From the NCBI GenBank assembly GCA_051746665.1, contig JBNJFG010000010.1, positions 1 through 48,852 on the forward strand: a stretch of 48,852 nt of DNA. The letters are read 5' to 3'. Position 1 is the first letter of the stretch, and every line of letters begins with the position of its first letter. The translations under genes and the position numbers were made by a program. The notes under the pieces were generated by a model. It was given only the letters and a program-made list of their open reading frames with translations. It was not told the DNA's origin and searched no databases. The stretch is from Halanaerobium sp051746665 (GTDB taxonomy: Bacteria; Bacillota; Halanaerobiia; Halanaerobiales; Halanaerobiaceae). Shown in pieces: positions 32,902-41,504 of this stretch.

Positions 32902-33858
32902 ATGCGAGCAGAGCCAATGAAATTTGCTAAAGATATTTTAGGCAAAGTTTCTAGAAGTTTTGCATTAACAATTCCAATGCTGGATGAAGAAATTAAAGAT
33001 GAAGTTCTTTTAGCTTATCTTCAAGATAGAATATTAGATAATTTTGAAGATGAAATTCATCCACCTAATTTGAAGCTACAAAAAGATATGATGGATCGAG
33101 TCAGCAAAATATTTTCTACAGAAGAATATGACCGCAGTGCTGATTTTAAGATCATAGAAGATAATTCTAAATTGATTGATAATGATGCTTTAAGGAAATT
33201 GACTAAAAATATTGATTTAATTTATCAGTGTTATCAGGGTTTTGATTTCAAAATACAAGAAATCTCTCATAAATGGCTGCAGGAAATGAATCAGGGGATG
33301 CAAAAATATTTAACTGAAAAGGTTGAAACTTTTGCAGATCTTGATGAATATTGTTATTATGTAGCTGGAACTGTTGGTGGGTTTTTAACAGAAACTATTA
33401 TCTATAAATTTGATATTAATCAGAAGGACAAGAGAATATTATTAGATAATTTTAATCAAGCTGGTTTGTTTTTACAAAAAATTAATTTAATTAGAGATAT
33501 CAGGGAAGATTTAAAAAACAGAGACAAACATTTTTGGCCTTTAAAAGATTTAGGTATTAGTGAAGAAGAATTAGCTGACCCCAAAAATCAAACAAAAGCT
33601 TTAACTGCTTTAGCAAAAATGCTAACTGATTTAAAAAGTCATATTCCTGCTCTAGAAAAATATTATCAGGCTTTACCAGTGGAGCTAAAGGGGTATAAAA
33701 AATTTTTTGCTGTCAACAATGCTTTAGGTCTGGCAACTATTGATGAATTAGAAGATAATGCTGATGTTTTTTATGGTAATAAAGCTGTTAAAGTTTCTAA
33801 ACTTAAATTTTTAGATATTATGCGTGCACCAGAAAAGAAATTTTTAGATTACTGCTGA
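32902..33858 (+). CDS. Squalene/phytoene synthase family protein (squalene synthase-like)
   Basis: 318 residues. SRSFALTIPML (17-27) and the first Asp-rich motif LQDRILDNFEDE (D46, E49, D50) match squalene synthase (consensus DTVEDD). YYVAGTVGGFLTE matches its YVAGLVG helix. The second Asp motif FLQKINLIRDIREDL followed by HFWP matches FLQKTNIIRDYLED...FWP. All diphosphate-binding acids appear present, so head-to-head condensation of two farnesyl (or geranylgeranyl) diphosphates is the expected reaction. No cyclase or desaturase gene is nearby. The gene lies tightly between the DOMON-like gene and rapZ (48-base gap). GAGGTG precedes the ATG at 32902. The product (squalene, dehydrosqualene or phytoene) is not decided by the sequence. 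Confidence 0.87.
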   Translation: MRAEPMKFAKDILGKVSRSFALTIPMLDEEIKDEVLLAYLQDRILDNFEDEIHPPNLKLQKDMMDRVSKIFSTEEYDRSADFKIIEDNSKLIDNDALRKLTKNIDLIYQCYQGFDFKIQEISHKWLQEMNQGMQKYLTEKVETFADLDEYCYYVAGTVGGFLTETIIYKFDINQKDKRILLDNFNQAGLFLQKINLIRDIREDLKNRDKHFWPLKDLGISEEELADPKNQTKALTALAKMLTDLKSHIPALEKYYQALPVELKGYKKFFAVNNALGLATIDELEDNADVFYGNKAVKVSKLKFLDIMRAPEKKFLDYC

Positions 33859-33906
33859 CAGCAGCAGGTTTTAAAAAAGAGATATTGGAAGGAGAATAAT
33901 ATTTAG

Positions 33907-34755
33907 ATGGAATTTATACTTATTACTGGTATGTCAGGAGCAGGGAAATCTCTTGCCCTCAATTATTTTGAAGACATGGGTTTCTTTTGCGTTGATAACT
34001 TACCTCCTGCTTTGATTTCAAAATTTGCTGAATTATGTTTGCAGTCAGATTTAGAAAAAATTGCTCTTGTTAGTGATATACGGGGTAGAGAATTTTTTAA
34101 TGAATTATTTAAAGAATTAGAAAGAATAGAAGCTATGAATTTGGACTATGATATATTATTTCTCGAAGCATCAGATGATGTTTTAATTAGAAGGTATAAA
34201 GAGAGTAGAAGACGTCATCCGCTGGACGAAGAAGGTAGAATTTTGGATGCAATTGAAAGAGAAAGAATACTTTTGGAAGAGTTACGGGGAAGGGCAACTA
34301 AGATAATTGATACAGGTGAGTTAGAAATTTCTAAATTAAAGGAAGAATTAAACCAGTTATTTTTAAGTGGATCAGATAAAAGTTCACTACACCTTAGTTT
34401 AATATCATTTGGTTTTAAATATGGTATTCCAAGAGATGCAGATTTAGTTATGGATGTGAGGTTTTTACCTAACCCCTATTATGTAGAGTCTTTAAGAAAA
34501 AAGACTGGTAATGATCAGGAAGTGAGAGATTATGTTTTGAAATGGCCTTTAACTGACAAATTTTATAATAAATTTTTTGATTTAATTAATTTCTTATTAC
34601 CTGAATATAAAAAAGAAGGTAAGAGTCATCTTTCTATCGCTATAGGATGTACTGGTGGTAAGCATCGCTCTGTTACTACAGTGATTAAATTAGCCGAATT
34701 TTTATCAGACCAGGACTTTAATATTAATTTAGAACACAGGGATATTGAAAAATAG
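33907..34755 (+). CDS. rapZ: RNase adapter / nucleotide-binding protein RapZ (YvcJ)
   Basis: 282 residues, normal length. The N-terminal P-loop GMSGAGKS is at 8-15, with GFFCVDNLPP as the family signature. The C-terminal domain ends with SIAIGCTGGKHRSVT, the binding site linked to UDP-GlcNAc or glucosamine 6-phosphate sensing. In E. coli it controls glmS small RNAs; in Bacillus (YvcJ) it is a GTPase/ATPase affecting competence. AAGGAG lies 12 bases before the ATG at 33907, and an in-frame stop directly before it excludes earlier starts. It is followed by yvcK after 13 bases and whiA, the conserved Firmicute trio. Confidence 0.96.
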   Translation: MEFILITGMSGAGKSLALNYFEDMGFFCVDNLPPALISKFAELCLQSDLEKIALVSDIRGREFFNELFKELERIEAMNLDYDILFLEASDDVLIRRYKESRRRHPLDEEGRILDAIERERILLEELRGRATKIIDTGELEISKLKEELNQLFLSGSDKSSLHLSLISFGFKYGIPRDADLVMDVRFLPNPYYVESLRKKTGNDQEVRDYVLKWPLTDKFYNKFFDLINFLLPEYKKEGKSHLSIAIGCTGGKHRSVTTVIKLAEFLSDQDFNINLEHRDIEK

Positions 34756-34768
34756 AGGAAGTGTAATT

Positions 34769-36049
34769 ATGAATCTGCCAAAATGGTTTTTCCCGGGTTT
34801 AGGAGTTAAACGGTGGTTTTTAGTTATAATCTTTTCATTTATATTAATTAGTATAGGGATTACACCTTTATTTGGTTTTGATCTTAGTATTTATGTAACA
34901 AATGAATTACTTTCAATTTTAAATAATTTTTTTGGAGAACATTCAGATTTTGTATTAAAACTTACAGCTTTATTTATGATATTAAGTGGAGTTGCTTTAA
35001 CATATTATTCACTTGTAAAAATAGTAGCAGAACTAAATACTCATATTACTCCACATGGAGAAATTTTGAATCTGTTATATGAAAAAAGAAGATCAAATAA
35101 AGGGCCAGAGATTGTAGCTTTTGGAGGCGGGACAGGTCTTTCAAATCTGCTGCGTGGTCTCAAAAAAAACAGTGATAATCTGACAGCAGTGGTCACAGTA
35201 GCAGATGATGGTGGTAGTTCTGGCAGATTAAGAGATGAAATGGGAATTTTACCTCCTGGAGATATTAGAAACTGTCTGGTAGCATTAGCTGATAGAGAGC
35301 CACTAATGGAAAAATTGTTTCAGCATCGCTTTGAATCTGAAGGTGGACTAGAGGGTCATAGTTTTGGTAATTTGTATATTGCTGCAATGACTGAAGTTCT
35401 TGGTGATTTTGAAGAAGCTGTAAGAGCATCAAGTAAAGTTTTAGCAATTAGAGGTAAGGTTTTACCAGCAACTAATGAAGACATTAAATTGGGTGCAGTT
35501 TATCATGATCAGGAAAAAAGAATGGGAGAATCAGCTATTCCTGTATATGATAAAGAAATTAATAAAGTGTTTTTATATCCAGAAAATGCTAGTACAACAC
35601 CGGAAGTTAGACGATCTATTCGCAAATCTGATGTAATTATTATCGGTCCTGGTAGTCTTTATACCAGTATTTTACCAAATTTATTGGTCAAGGGTATTGC
35701 TGCTGAAATTAAAAAAAGTAAAGCTTTAAAATTATATATTTGTAATGTTATGACTCAGCCAGGTGAAACTGATAATTATACTGCTGCAGATCATGCTCAG
35801 GCAATAATTGATCACTGTGGTAAAGGTGTTTTCGATTATATAATTGTGAATAATCAGCAGGGAACAAAAGAACTTCGCCGAAAATATGAAGCTGAGGGTG
35901 CTTATCCAGTTGAAATAGATCATCAGCGTTTAAAAGCAATGGGGATAAAAATTATAGAAGCTGATTTACTAAAAAAGAACAGTTATCTCCGACATGATCC
36001 TGAAGAATTGGCGGAATTGATTTATGATTTAAATAAAAAATATAATTAG
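34769..36049 (+). CDS. yvcK: YvcK (gluconeogenesis factor, CofD-like) with N-terminal membrane segments
   Basis: About 426 residues. The CofD-like core starts near residue 110 with IVAFGGGTGLSNLLRGL, followed by VTVADDGGSSGRLRDE, GDIRNCLVALAD, EGHSFGNLYIAA and VIIGPGSLYTSILPNLLV. YvcK binds UDP-sugars and is needed for growth on gluconeogenic carbon and for cell wall control. The first ~100 residues hold two membrane helices (about 13-35 and 62-85), absent from the ~317-residue Bacillus protein but known from other Clostridia-type homologues. A TTG at 34745 inside rapZ is in frame, but GAGGAAG before the ATG at 34769 sets the start. Confidence 0.94.
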   Translation: MNLPKWFFPGLGVKRWFLVIIFSFILISIGITPLFGFDLSIYVTNELLSILNNFFGEHSDFVLKLTALFMILSGVALTYYSLVKIVAELNTHITPHGEILNLLYEKRRSNKGPEIVAFGGGTGLSNLLRGLKKNSDNLTAVVTVADDGGSSGRLRDEMGILPPGDIRNCLVALADREPLMEKLFQHRFESEGGLEGHSFGNLYIAAMTEVLGDFEEAVRASSKVLAIRGKVLPATNEDIKLGAVYHDQEKRMGESAIPVYDKEINKVFLYPENASTTPEVRRSIRKSDVIIIGPGSLYTSILPNLLVKGIAAEIKKSKALKLYICNVMTQPGETDNYTAADHAQAIIDHCGKGVFDYIIVNNQQGTKELRRKYEAEGAYPVEIDHQRLKAMGIKIIEADLLKKNSYLRHDPEELAELIYDLNKKYN

Positions 36050-36111
36050 AAAATTATAATATTGATTATATAATTATTAAATCATCAAAAATATTGTTGA
36101 AAGGGGATTAA

Positions 36112-37035
36112 ATGTCTTTTACAGATAAAGTTAAAGAAGAATTAACTCATAAAGATAAGTATAGTTATTCAGAACAGTTGTCAGAGTTATCAGCATTAAT
36201 AAGGATAGATGGTTCAATTCAGATTTCAAACAAACATTTGGCTGTAAAAGTTACTCTTTATCATGGTAATTTAGCAAGAAGAATTTATTCTCTAATTAAA
36301 GAACGTTTTGGTTTTAGTATGGAAATTAGAGTCAGACAGGATAGAAAATTCAATTTGAGTCATAGTTATGATATTATTGTAACACCACAGCCAGGAGTTC
36401 GTGAATTTTTATTAGAATTAGGATTTTTAACTCCTCAAAACAATTTAGTTTTTCATATTAAAGATGAGTATTTAAATTCGCGCAAGTTAGCACAGGCTTA
36501 TTTGCGAGGTATTTTTCTAGGTGCTGGCTCAGTTAATAGGCCTCAGACCGAATATCATTTAGAATTTCGCTGTGAAAGGAATAGTTTGGCTGAAGACTTA
36601 AAAATATTATTAGATAAATTTGATCTTAATGCACATCAAACTGAGCATAAAGGTTTTAATGTTATATATTTTAAAAGTTATAATGATGTTGTTAAGGTTT
36701 TAAATATTATTGGAGCTCATCAAGCAATGTTAAAAATGGAAAATGATCATATAGTCAAAGAATTAAAAAATAATGTTAATCGAAGAGTTAATTTTGAAAC
36801 TGCAAATTTAGAAAAATCAGTTTCTGCTGCTATGGATCAGCTTGAGTATATTGATATTATTGAAAGAGAAACAGGACTTGATTCATTAAGCCCTGGACTT
36901 CGTGAAATAGCAGAGCTTAGAAGAGAAAATCCATATGCTTCACTTAAAGAGTTAGGAGAAATTATTGATCTCAGTAAATCAGGGGTTAATCATCGTTTGA
37001 GAAGAATTAAAAAAATAGCCCAAAATTTAACTTGA
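36112..37035 (+). CDS. whiA: WhiA-family DNA-binding protein
   Basis: 307 residues. It starts with SFTDKVKEEL as in all WhiA. The N-terminal two-thirds has the LAGLIDADG homing-endonuclease-like fold (AYLRGIFLGAGSVNRPQTEYHLE; catalytic acids replaced). The C-terminal helix-turn-helix reads LGEIIDLSKSGVNHRLRR. In Firmicutes WhiA affects division and chromosome segregation, and in Actinobacteria sporulation. AAAGGGG precedes the ATG. It closes the rapZ-yvcK-whiA block. The candidate promoter for cggR overlaps its stop codon region (37032-37059). Confidence 0.96.
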   Translation: MSFTDKVKEELTHKDKYSYSEQLSELSALIRIDGSIQISNKHLAVKVTLYHGNLARRIYSLIKERFGFSMEIRVRQDRKFNLSHSYDIIVTPQPGVREFLLELGFLTPQNNLVFHIKDEYLNSRKLAQAYLRGIFLGAGSVNRPQTEYHLEFRCERNSLAEDLKILLDKFDLNAHQTEHKGFNVIYFKSYNDVVKVLNIIGAHQAMLKMENDHIVKELKNNVNRRVNFETANLEKSVSAAMDQLEYIDIIERETGLDSLSPGLREIAELRRENPYASLKELGEIIDLSKSGVNHRLRRIKKIAQNLT

Positions 37036-37059
37036 ATTTATCTCAAAAGATGATATAAT
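37032..37059 (+). promoter_or_regulatory. Candidate promoter of the cggR-glycolysis operon
   Basis: TTGAAT (37032-37037), a 16-base spacer and TATAAT (37054-37059). It lies upstream of a hairpin and of the CggR-like operator, so a bound repressor would act as a roadblock, as described for the Bacillus gapA operon. Confidence 0.7.
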
Positions 37060-37094
37060 ATACTTGGAAGTTGAAAAATGAATAAAAGCTTGCT

Positions 37095-37122
37095 GCTGAT
37101 TTGAATATCAGCTTTGTTTTTT
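37095..37122 (+). terminator. Terminator-like hairpin between whiA and cggR
   Basis: Stem GCTGAT/ATCAGC with loop TTGAAT, followed by TTTGTTTTTT. It can end whiA transcripts. As it is downstream of the candidate cggR promoter it could also attenuate that operon. Confidence 0.7.
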
Positions 37123-37130
37123 GCTGTACC

Positions 37131-37166
37131 GGGACAATTATGTTCCATTTGGACAAAAACGTTCCA
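37131..37166 (+). promoter_or_regulatory. CggR-like operator, two palindromes
   Basis: GGGAC-AATTAT-GTTCC (37131-37146) and TGGAC-AAAAAC-GTTCCA (37150-37166) resemble the paired GGGAC/GTCC half-sites bound by Bacillus CggR. They lie 16-51 bases before the cggR start codon and just ahead of its ribosome site, matching autoregulation relieved by fructose 1,6-bisphosphate. Confidence 0.78.
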
Positions 37167-37181
37167 GCTCGGAGGTTAAAC

Positions 37182-38231
37182 ATGAATAGACTGTTTAAAA
37201 TTCAGCAAAAAATTGTACCAGAAATTGTAAACACTGCTCAACAGAGATATAATATTTTACGTGGTATTTATTACAATCAGCCAATTGGAAGAAGAGCTCT
37301 GGCAAAAATACTTGGCCTGAGTGAGCGAACAATCCGTAATGACTTAGAATTTTTCGAAAAAAATGCTTTTATAACTATTAGCCCAGCCGGTACTCGAATA
37401 ACTAGAATTGGAGAAGAATTTCTGATGGAAGTAGATGAGTACATTAAAGAACTGCGAGATATCAGTTATTTAGAAAATCAATTAGAAAAAATATTGGGAA
37501 TAGAAAAAGTAAAGCTGGTTAATGGTGCTGTTCCAAGTGGAGACCTAAAGGCAGAAATTGGTCGTATGGCCTCACAACTTTTACAGCGAGAAATCCGAAA
37601 TGGAGACATACTCGCAGTAACTGGCGGCACAACACTAGCTAAGGTAGCTTCTGAAATGAGCTACAGCAGTGAGTCTAAAGATGTAACTGTGGTTCCAGGT
37701 CGAGGCGGATTGAGCGAAGATGTAGAGATACAGGCTAATACTATTGCAGCTAAAATCGCAAAAAAAATTGGTGGAAGCTATCATCTTCTTCATATTCCAG
37801 ATAATGTGGCTGAAGAAAATATTTATCATATTACAAAAGAGCCAACAATCAAAAGAACTTTAGAAATTTTAAAAAAAGCCAACATTTTAATTCATGGAGT
37901 AGGTACTGCCGCTGATATGGCAGCTCGTAGAGGAATGGAGGAAAATGAAATCAAAGATCTTCTCAATGCAGGTGCAGTGGGAGAGGCTTTTGGTTTTTAC
38001 TTCAATTCAAAAGGAGAAATAATTTACTCTACAACAAGTGTTGGTTTAAATCTGGATGACCTGGAAGCAATTAATAAAGTAATTGTTGTTGCAGGTGGAG
38101 AAAATAAGGCAGAGGCTATAATTTCTGCAGTTTCTTCAAAATACCAGGATATTTTAATTACTGATGAAATAACAGCCCGAAAAATTATCTCTCTCAAGGG
38201 AGGTGAGGCCGAAGACAGGCTGGCAAATTAA
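37182..38231 (+). CDS. cggR: Central glycolytic genes regulator, SorC/DeoR type
   Basis: 349 residues, the normal size of CggR. N-terminal helix-turn-helix GRRALAKILGLSERTIRNDL. The effector domain has GDILAVTGGTTLAKVASEM, VVPGRGGLSEDVEIQANTIA, ILIHGVGTAADMAARRGM and VGEAFGFYFNSKGEI, as in CggR and other SorC-type sugar-phosphate sensors. It represses the glycolytic operon until fructose 1,6-bisphosphate binds. A longer frame opens at 37101, but it crosses the operator; GGAGGT at 37171-37176 sets the ATG at 37182. It is directly followed by gap, pgk, tpiA, gpmI and eno. Confidence 0.94.
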   Translation: MNRLFKIQQKIVPEIVNTAQQRYNILRGIYYNQPIGRRALAKILGLSERTIRNDLEFFEKNAFITISPAGTRITRIGEEFLMEVDEYIKELRDISYLENQLEKILGIEKVKLVNGAVPSGDLKAEIGRMASQLLQREIRNGDILAVTGGTTLAKVASEMSYSSESKDVTVVPGRGGLSEDVEIQANTIAAKIAKKIGGSYHLLHIPDNVAEENIYHITKEPTIKRTLEILKKANILIHGVGTAADMAARRGMEENEIKDLLNAGAVGEAFGFYFNSKGEIIYSTTSVGLNLDDLEAINKVIVVAGGENKAEAIISAVSSKYQDILITDEITARKIISLKGGEAEDRLAN

Positions 38232-38323
38232 ATCAGCAGGTTATAGACTTTCAAAACTTTTAAATCTTTGTTTAGTAAATTAAGTTTTTAATGATTCATC
38301 AAATTATAAGGAGGAATAAAATA

Positions 38324-39322
38324 ATGACAAAAAAAGTAGCAATTAATGGATTTGGACGTATTGGTAGAGGGTATTTAAGATTGGTAGAAGGAAGAGATAC
38401 AGACATAGAAGTAGTAGCAATTAATGATTTAGTAAATGTTGAAAACTTAGCTTACTTACTTAAGTATGATTCTGTACATGGACGTTTTGATGGTACAGTA
38501 GAAACCAAGGGTGACGATACATTAGTAGTTAACGGTAAAGAAATTAAAGTTACTGCTGTTAAAGACCCTGCAGATTTACCATGGGAAGAAAATGATATCG
38601 ATGTTGTTATAGAAGCAACAGGTGTCTTCCGTCACAAAGCTAAAATAATGAAGCATATTGAAGCTGGAGCAAAGAAAGTTATTTTAACAGTTCCTGCTAA
38701 AGATGAAATTGATAACACTATTGTATTAGGTGTTAATGATGATGATCTTTCCGATGATGATTTAATCGTTTCTAATGCATCATGTACAACAAACTGTTTA
38801 GCTCCTTTAGCTAAAGCTTTAAATGATGAGTTTGGAATTGAAAAAGGTCTGATTACAACAATTCATGGATATACTACAAGTCAGGCTATTTTAGATATGC
38901 CAGCAAGCAAAACCAGAAGAGGTAGAACAGCTGCTGAAAATATTATTCCTACAACTACAGGTGCTGCTATTGCAACAACAAAAGTACTGCCTGAGCTAGA
39001 AGGTAAAATTGATGGTATGGCTATGAGAGTTCCTGTACCTAATGGTTCCTGTGTTGACGGAGTATTTACTTTAAGTCAAGATGTAACAGTTGAAGAAGTA
39101 AATGCAATGTTTAAAGAAAAAGCAGAAGGTGAAATGAAAGGTGTATTAGGTTATACAGAAGAAGAATTAGTTTCCAGAGATATTATGGGACAGTTTGAAT
39201 CTTCTAAAATTGATGCTCAGTCAACTATGGTTGTAAATGGCAACATGGTTAAAGTTATCTCCTGGTATGACAATGAGTTAAGTTATACAAATAGAGTTTT
39301 AGACTTAACATTAATGCTGTAA
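38324..39322 (+). CDS. gap: Glyceraldehyde-3-phosphate dehydrogenase, type I
   Basis: 332 residues. It oxidises and phosphorylates glyceraldehyde 3-phosphate with NAD. NAD site KKVAINGFGRIGRGYLRL; catalytic C154 in SNASCTTNCLAP; IHGYTTSQ with the active-site histidine; and SWYDNELSYTNRVLDL near the C-terminus. The usual family tail is present. A frame start at 38291 exists, but AAGGAGG at 38309-38315 fits the ATG at 38324. It follows cggR by 92 bases and is followed by a strong terminator-like hairpin before pgk, so gap may be made at higher or separately controlled levels. Confidence 0.97.
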   Translation: MTKKVAINGFGRIGRGYLRLVEGRDTDIEVVAINDLVNVENLAYLLKYDSVHGRFDGTVETKGDDTLVVNGKEIKVTAVKDPADLPWEENDIDVVIEATGVFRHKAKIMKHIEAGAKKVILTVPAKDEIDNTIVLGVNDDDLSDDDLIVSNASCTTNCLAPLAKALNDEFGIEKGLITTIHGYTTSQAILDMPASKTRRGRTAAENIIPTTTGAAIATTKVLPELEGKIDGMAMRVPVPNGSCVDGVFTLSQDVTVEEVNAMFKEKAEGEMKGVLGYTEEELVSRDIMGQFESSKIDAQSTMVVNGNMVKVISWYDNELSYTNRVLDLTLML

Positions 39323-39339
39323 TTAATATATAACAATCA

Positions 39340-39375
39340 TTTCAGGGTCGGGCTTAAGCCTGCCCCTGAAATTTT
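39340..39375 (+). terminator. Hairpin between gap and pgk (terminator or processing site)
   Basis: A long GC-rich stem, TTTCAGGG...CCCTGAAA enclosing CGGGC/GCCTG with loop TTAA, then TTTT. Partial termination would set gap apart from the downstream genes. A TATAAT at 39404-39409 may provide an extra start for pgk, without a clear -35. Confidence 0.8.
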
Positions 39376-39470
39376 AATCTAAACAAATTTTTTTGCTTAA
39401 TTTTTATAATGATTTTTCATACTTGTCAGATCAAATTAGTAATTGCTAATTAATAATGGAGGTATAAAAA

Positions 39471-40655
39471 ATGAAAAAGACACTTAAAGATATGGACTTT
39501 AAAGGAAAGAAAGTATTAGTTCGAGTAGATTTTAATGTTCCTCTTAAAGATGGTGTTGTAGGAGATAAAACAAGAATTAAAGCTGCACTACCTACTATAG
39601 AGTATTTAATCAAAGAAGAGGCAAAAGTTCTTCTGATTTCTCATTTAGGTCGTCCAGGTGGAGAACCTAAAGATGATTTAAAAATGGATCCAGTTGCTAA
39701 AGCACTGGCTAATTTATTAAACAAAGAAGTTAAAAAAGCTGATGACTGTATCGGCGAAGAAGTTAAAAAAGCTGCTGATAGCTTAGAAAATGGGGAAGTT
39801 ATGTTATTAGAAAACAGCCGTTTCCATGCTGGAGAAAAGAAAAATGATCCTGAATTTGCAAAAGAACTGGCTTCACTTGCTGATCTTTATGTAAATGATG
39901 CTTTTGGTGCTGCTCATAGAGCTCATGCAACAACAGTTGGAGTTACCGAATACTTACCATCTGCGGCAGGATTCTTAATGCAGAGAGAATTAAACGCCTT
40001 AGGAGAAGTAATGGAAAATCCCGAAAGTCCTTTTGTGGCAATTATGGGTGGAGCTAAGGTTTCTGATAAAATTGATGTAATTAAAAATTTAATTAACAAA
40101 GTAGATAAATTAATTGTTGCTGGTGGAATTGCAAACACATTCCTGCTGGCAAAAGGTTATGAAGTTGGAGATTCTTTAGTTGAAGCTGATAAAGTTGAGC
40201 TAGCTAAAGAATTAATGGCAGAAGCAGAAGAAAAGGGAGTAGAAATTGTACTTCCAATTGATGTTGTAATTGCTGATGATTTCTCAAATGATGCAAATAC
40301 TCAAACTGTAGCTGCAGCTGAAATTCCAGCAGGCTGGCAGGTTCTTGATTGTGGTGGGCCTCAGAGCTTAGAAAATTACAAAGAAATTATTAAAACTGCT
40401 AAAACAGTTATCTGGAATGGACCATTAGGAGTATTTGAAATGGAGAAATTTGCTCATGGTACTGTTGAATTAGCAAAGGCTTTAGCAGAATCAGATGCAC
40501 ATTCAGTAATTGGTGGTGGAGATTCAGCTGCAGCAATTAACGAAGCTGGTGTAGCTGATAAAATGAGCCATATTTCTACTGGTGGTGGAGCTTCACTAAT
40601 GTTCTTTGAAGGCAAAGAACTTCCTGGTGTTGCTGCAATTGACGATGTTGAGTAA
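39471..40655 (+). CDS. pgk: Phosphoglycerate kinase
   Basis: 394 residues, normal. It transfers phosphate from 1,3-bisphosphoglycerate to ADP. Substrate-side motifs KKVLVRVDFNVPLKDG, LLISHLGRPGGEPKDD and LLENSRFHAGE; hinge FAAHRAHAT-type segment DAFGAAHRAHATTVG; nucleotide side AIMGGAKVSDKIDVI and the C-terminal HSVIGGGDSAAAI and STGGGASLMFFEGKELPG. GGAGGT precedes the ATG. It is in the gap-pgk-tpiA-gpmI-eno block with a 57-base gap to tpiA. No oddities. Confidence 0.97.
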   Translation: MKKTLKDMDFKGKKVLVRVDFNVPLKDGVVGDKTRIKAALPTIEYLIKEEAKVLLISHLGRPGGEPKDDLKMDPVAKALANLLNKEVKKADDCIGEEVKKAADSLENGEVMLLENSRFHAGEKKNDPEFAKELASLADLYVNDAFGAAHRAHATTVGVTEYLPSAAGFLMQRELNALGEVMENPESPFVAIMGGAKVSDKIDVIKNLINKVDKLIVAGGIANTFLLAKGYEVGDSLVEADKVELAKELMAEAEEKGVEIVLPIDVVIADDFSNDANTQTVAAAEIPAGWQVLDCGGPQSLENYKEIIKTAKTVIWNGPLGVFEMEKFAHGTVELAKALAESDAHSVIGGGDSAAAINEAGVADKMSHISTGGGASLMFFEGKELPGVAAIDDVE

Positions 40656-40712
40656 TTAATAGTCGAATCAAGTCATTGTTTATTTTAGCAAAATTTGAGG
40701 AGGAATATTAAA

Positions 40713-41477
40713 ATGCGTAAACCATTTATATGTGGAAACTGGAAAATGAATAAAAATGTTAAAGAAGCTGAAGAAATGATAACTGCTCTTAAAGATAAAG
40801 TTGAAGGTGTAGATAATGTAGAAATGGGTATCTGCCCAACTGCTCTTTGTTTAACAACAGTTAAAGAAGCTGCTCAGGGTAGTGATATTGTAACAGGTGC
40901 TGAAAATATTTACTGGAAAGATTCCGGGGCTTATACTGGGGAAATTTCTGCTAAAATGTTGGCTGATAGTGATATTGAATATACTATTGTTGGTCACTCT
41001 GAAAGAAGAGAAATTTTTGGTGAAAGTGATTATGAAGTAAATAAAAAAGTTCTTTCTGCACTTTCTCACGGTGTTAAACCAATTGTCTGTGTAGGAGAAA
41101 CTTTAGAAGAAAGAAAAGCTGATCAAATAGAAGCAAAGGTTAATTTCCAGGTTGATTCTGCTCTTGCAGGTCTTGATGAAGGTCAGGTGGAAGATGTAGT
41201 GATTGCTTATGAGCCAATCTGGGCAATTGGTACAGGGGAAACTGCTTCTGCGGAAGAAGCTAATCGTGTGATTGGAATTATTAGAGATAACATTAGAAAA
41301 GAATATCCAAATGCCGCTGATAAGATTAGAATTCAATATGGTGGTAGTGTTAAACCACATAATGTAGAAGAAATTATGGCTCAGCCAGAAATTGATGGTG
41401 CTTTAGTTGGTGGAGCCAGCTTAGAAGCAGATTCTTTTTCTGAGCTAGTTTTAAAAACTGCCGAAATCTATAAGTAA
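40713..41477 (+). CDS. tpiA: Triosephosphate isomerase
   Basis: 254 residues. It interconverts dihydroxyacetone phosphate and glyceraldehyde 3-phosphate. RKPFICGNWKMNKN at the N-terminus holds the catalytic lysine. H95 in VGHSERRE and E167 in AYEPIWAIGTGETA are intact, and the phosphate-binding IRIQYGGSVKPHN and DGALVGGASLE complete the barrel. The GAGGAGG at 40696-40702 fits the ATG at 40713, six codons inside the longest frame. It lies 57 bases after pgk and 27 before gpmI. Confidence 0.97.
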   Translation: MRKPFICGNWKMNKNVKEAEEMITALKDKVEGVDNVEMGICPTALCLTTVKEAAQGSDIVTGAENIYWKDSGAYTGEISAKMLADSDIEYTIVGHSERREIFGESDYEVNKKVLSALSHGVKPIVCVGETLEERKADQIEAKVNFQVDSALAGLDEGQVEDVVIAYEPIWAIGTGETASAEEANRVIGIIRDNIRKEYPNAADKIRIQYGGSVKPHNVEEIMAQPEIDGALVGGASLEADSFSELVLKTAEIYK

Positions 41478-41504
41478 ATAAGTTAGATTATAAGGAGGAT
41501 TATT

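Noticed and set aside
33852..33867. CTGCTG-ACAG-CAGCAG hairpin at the end of the squalene synthase gene as a terminator
   Set aside because: The stem is only 6 pairs and overlaps the stop codon, and the T-tract is short (4). It is too weak to claim termination before rapZ.
40851..41360. Antisense open frames over tpiA, and similar ones over pgk, eno, xylG and trpP
   Set aside because: They follow the codon pattern of clear sense genes, lack ribosome sites and show no recognisable protein features.
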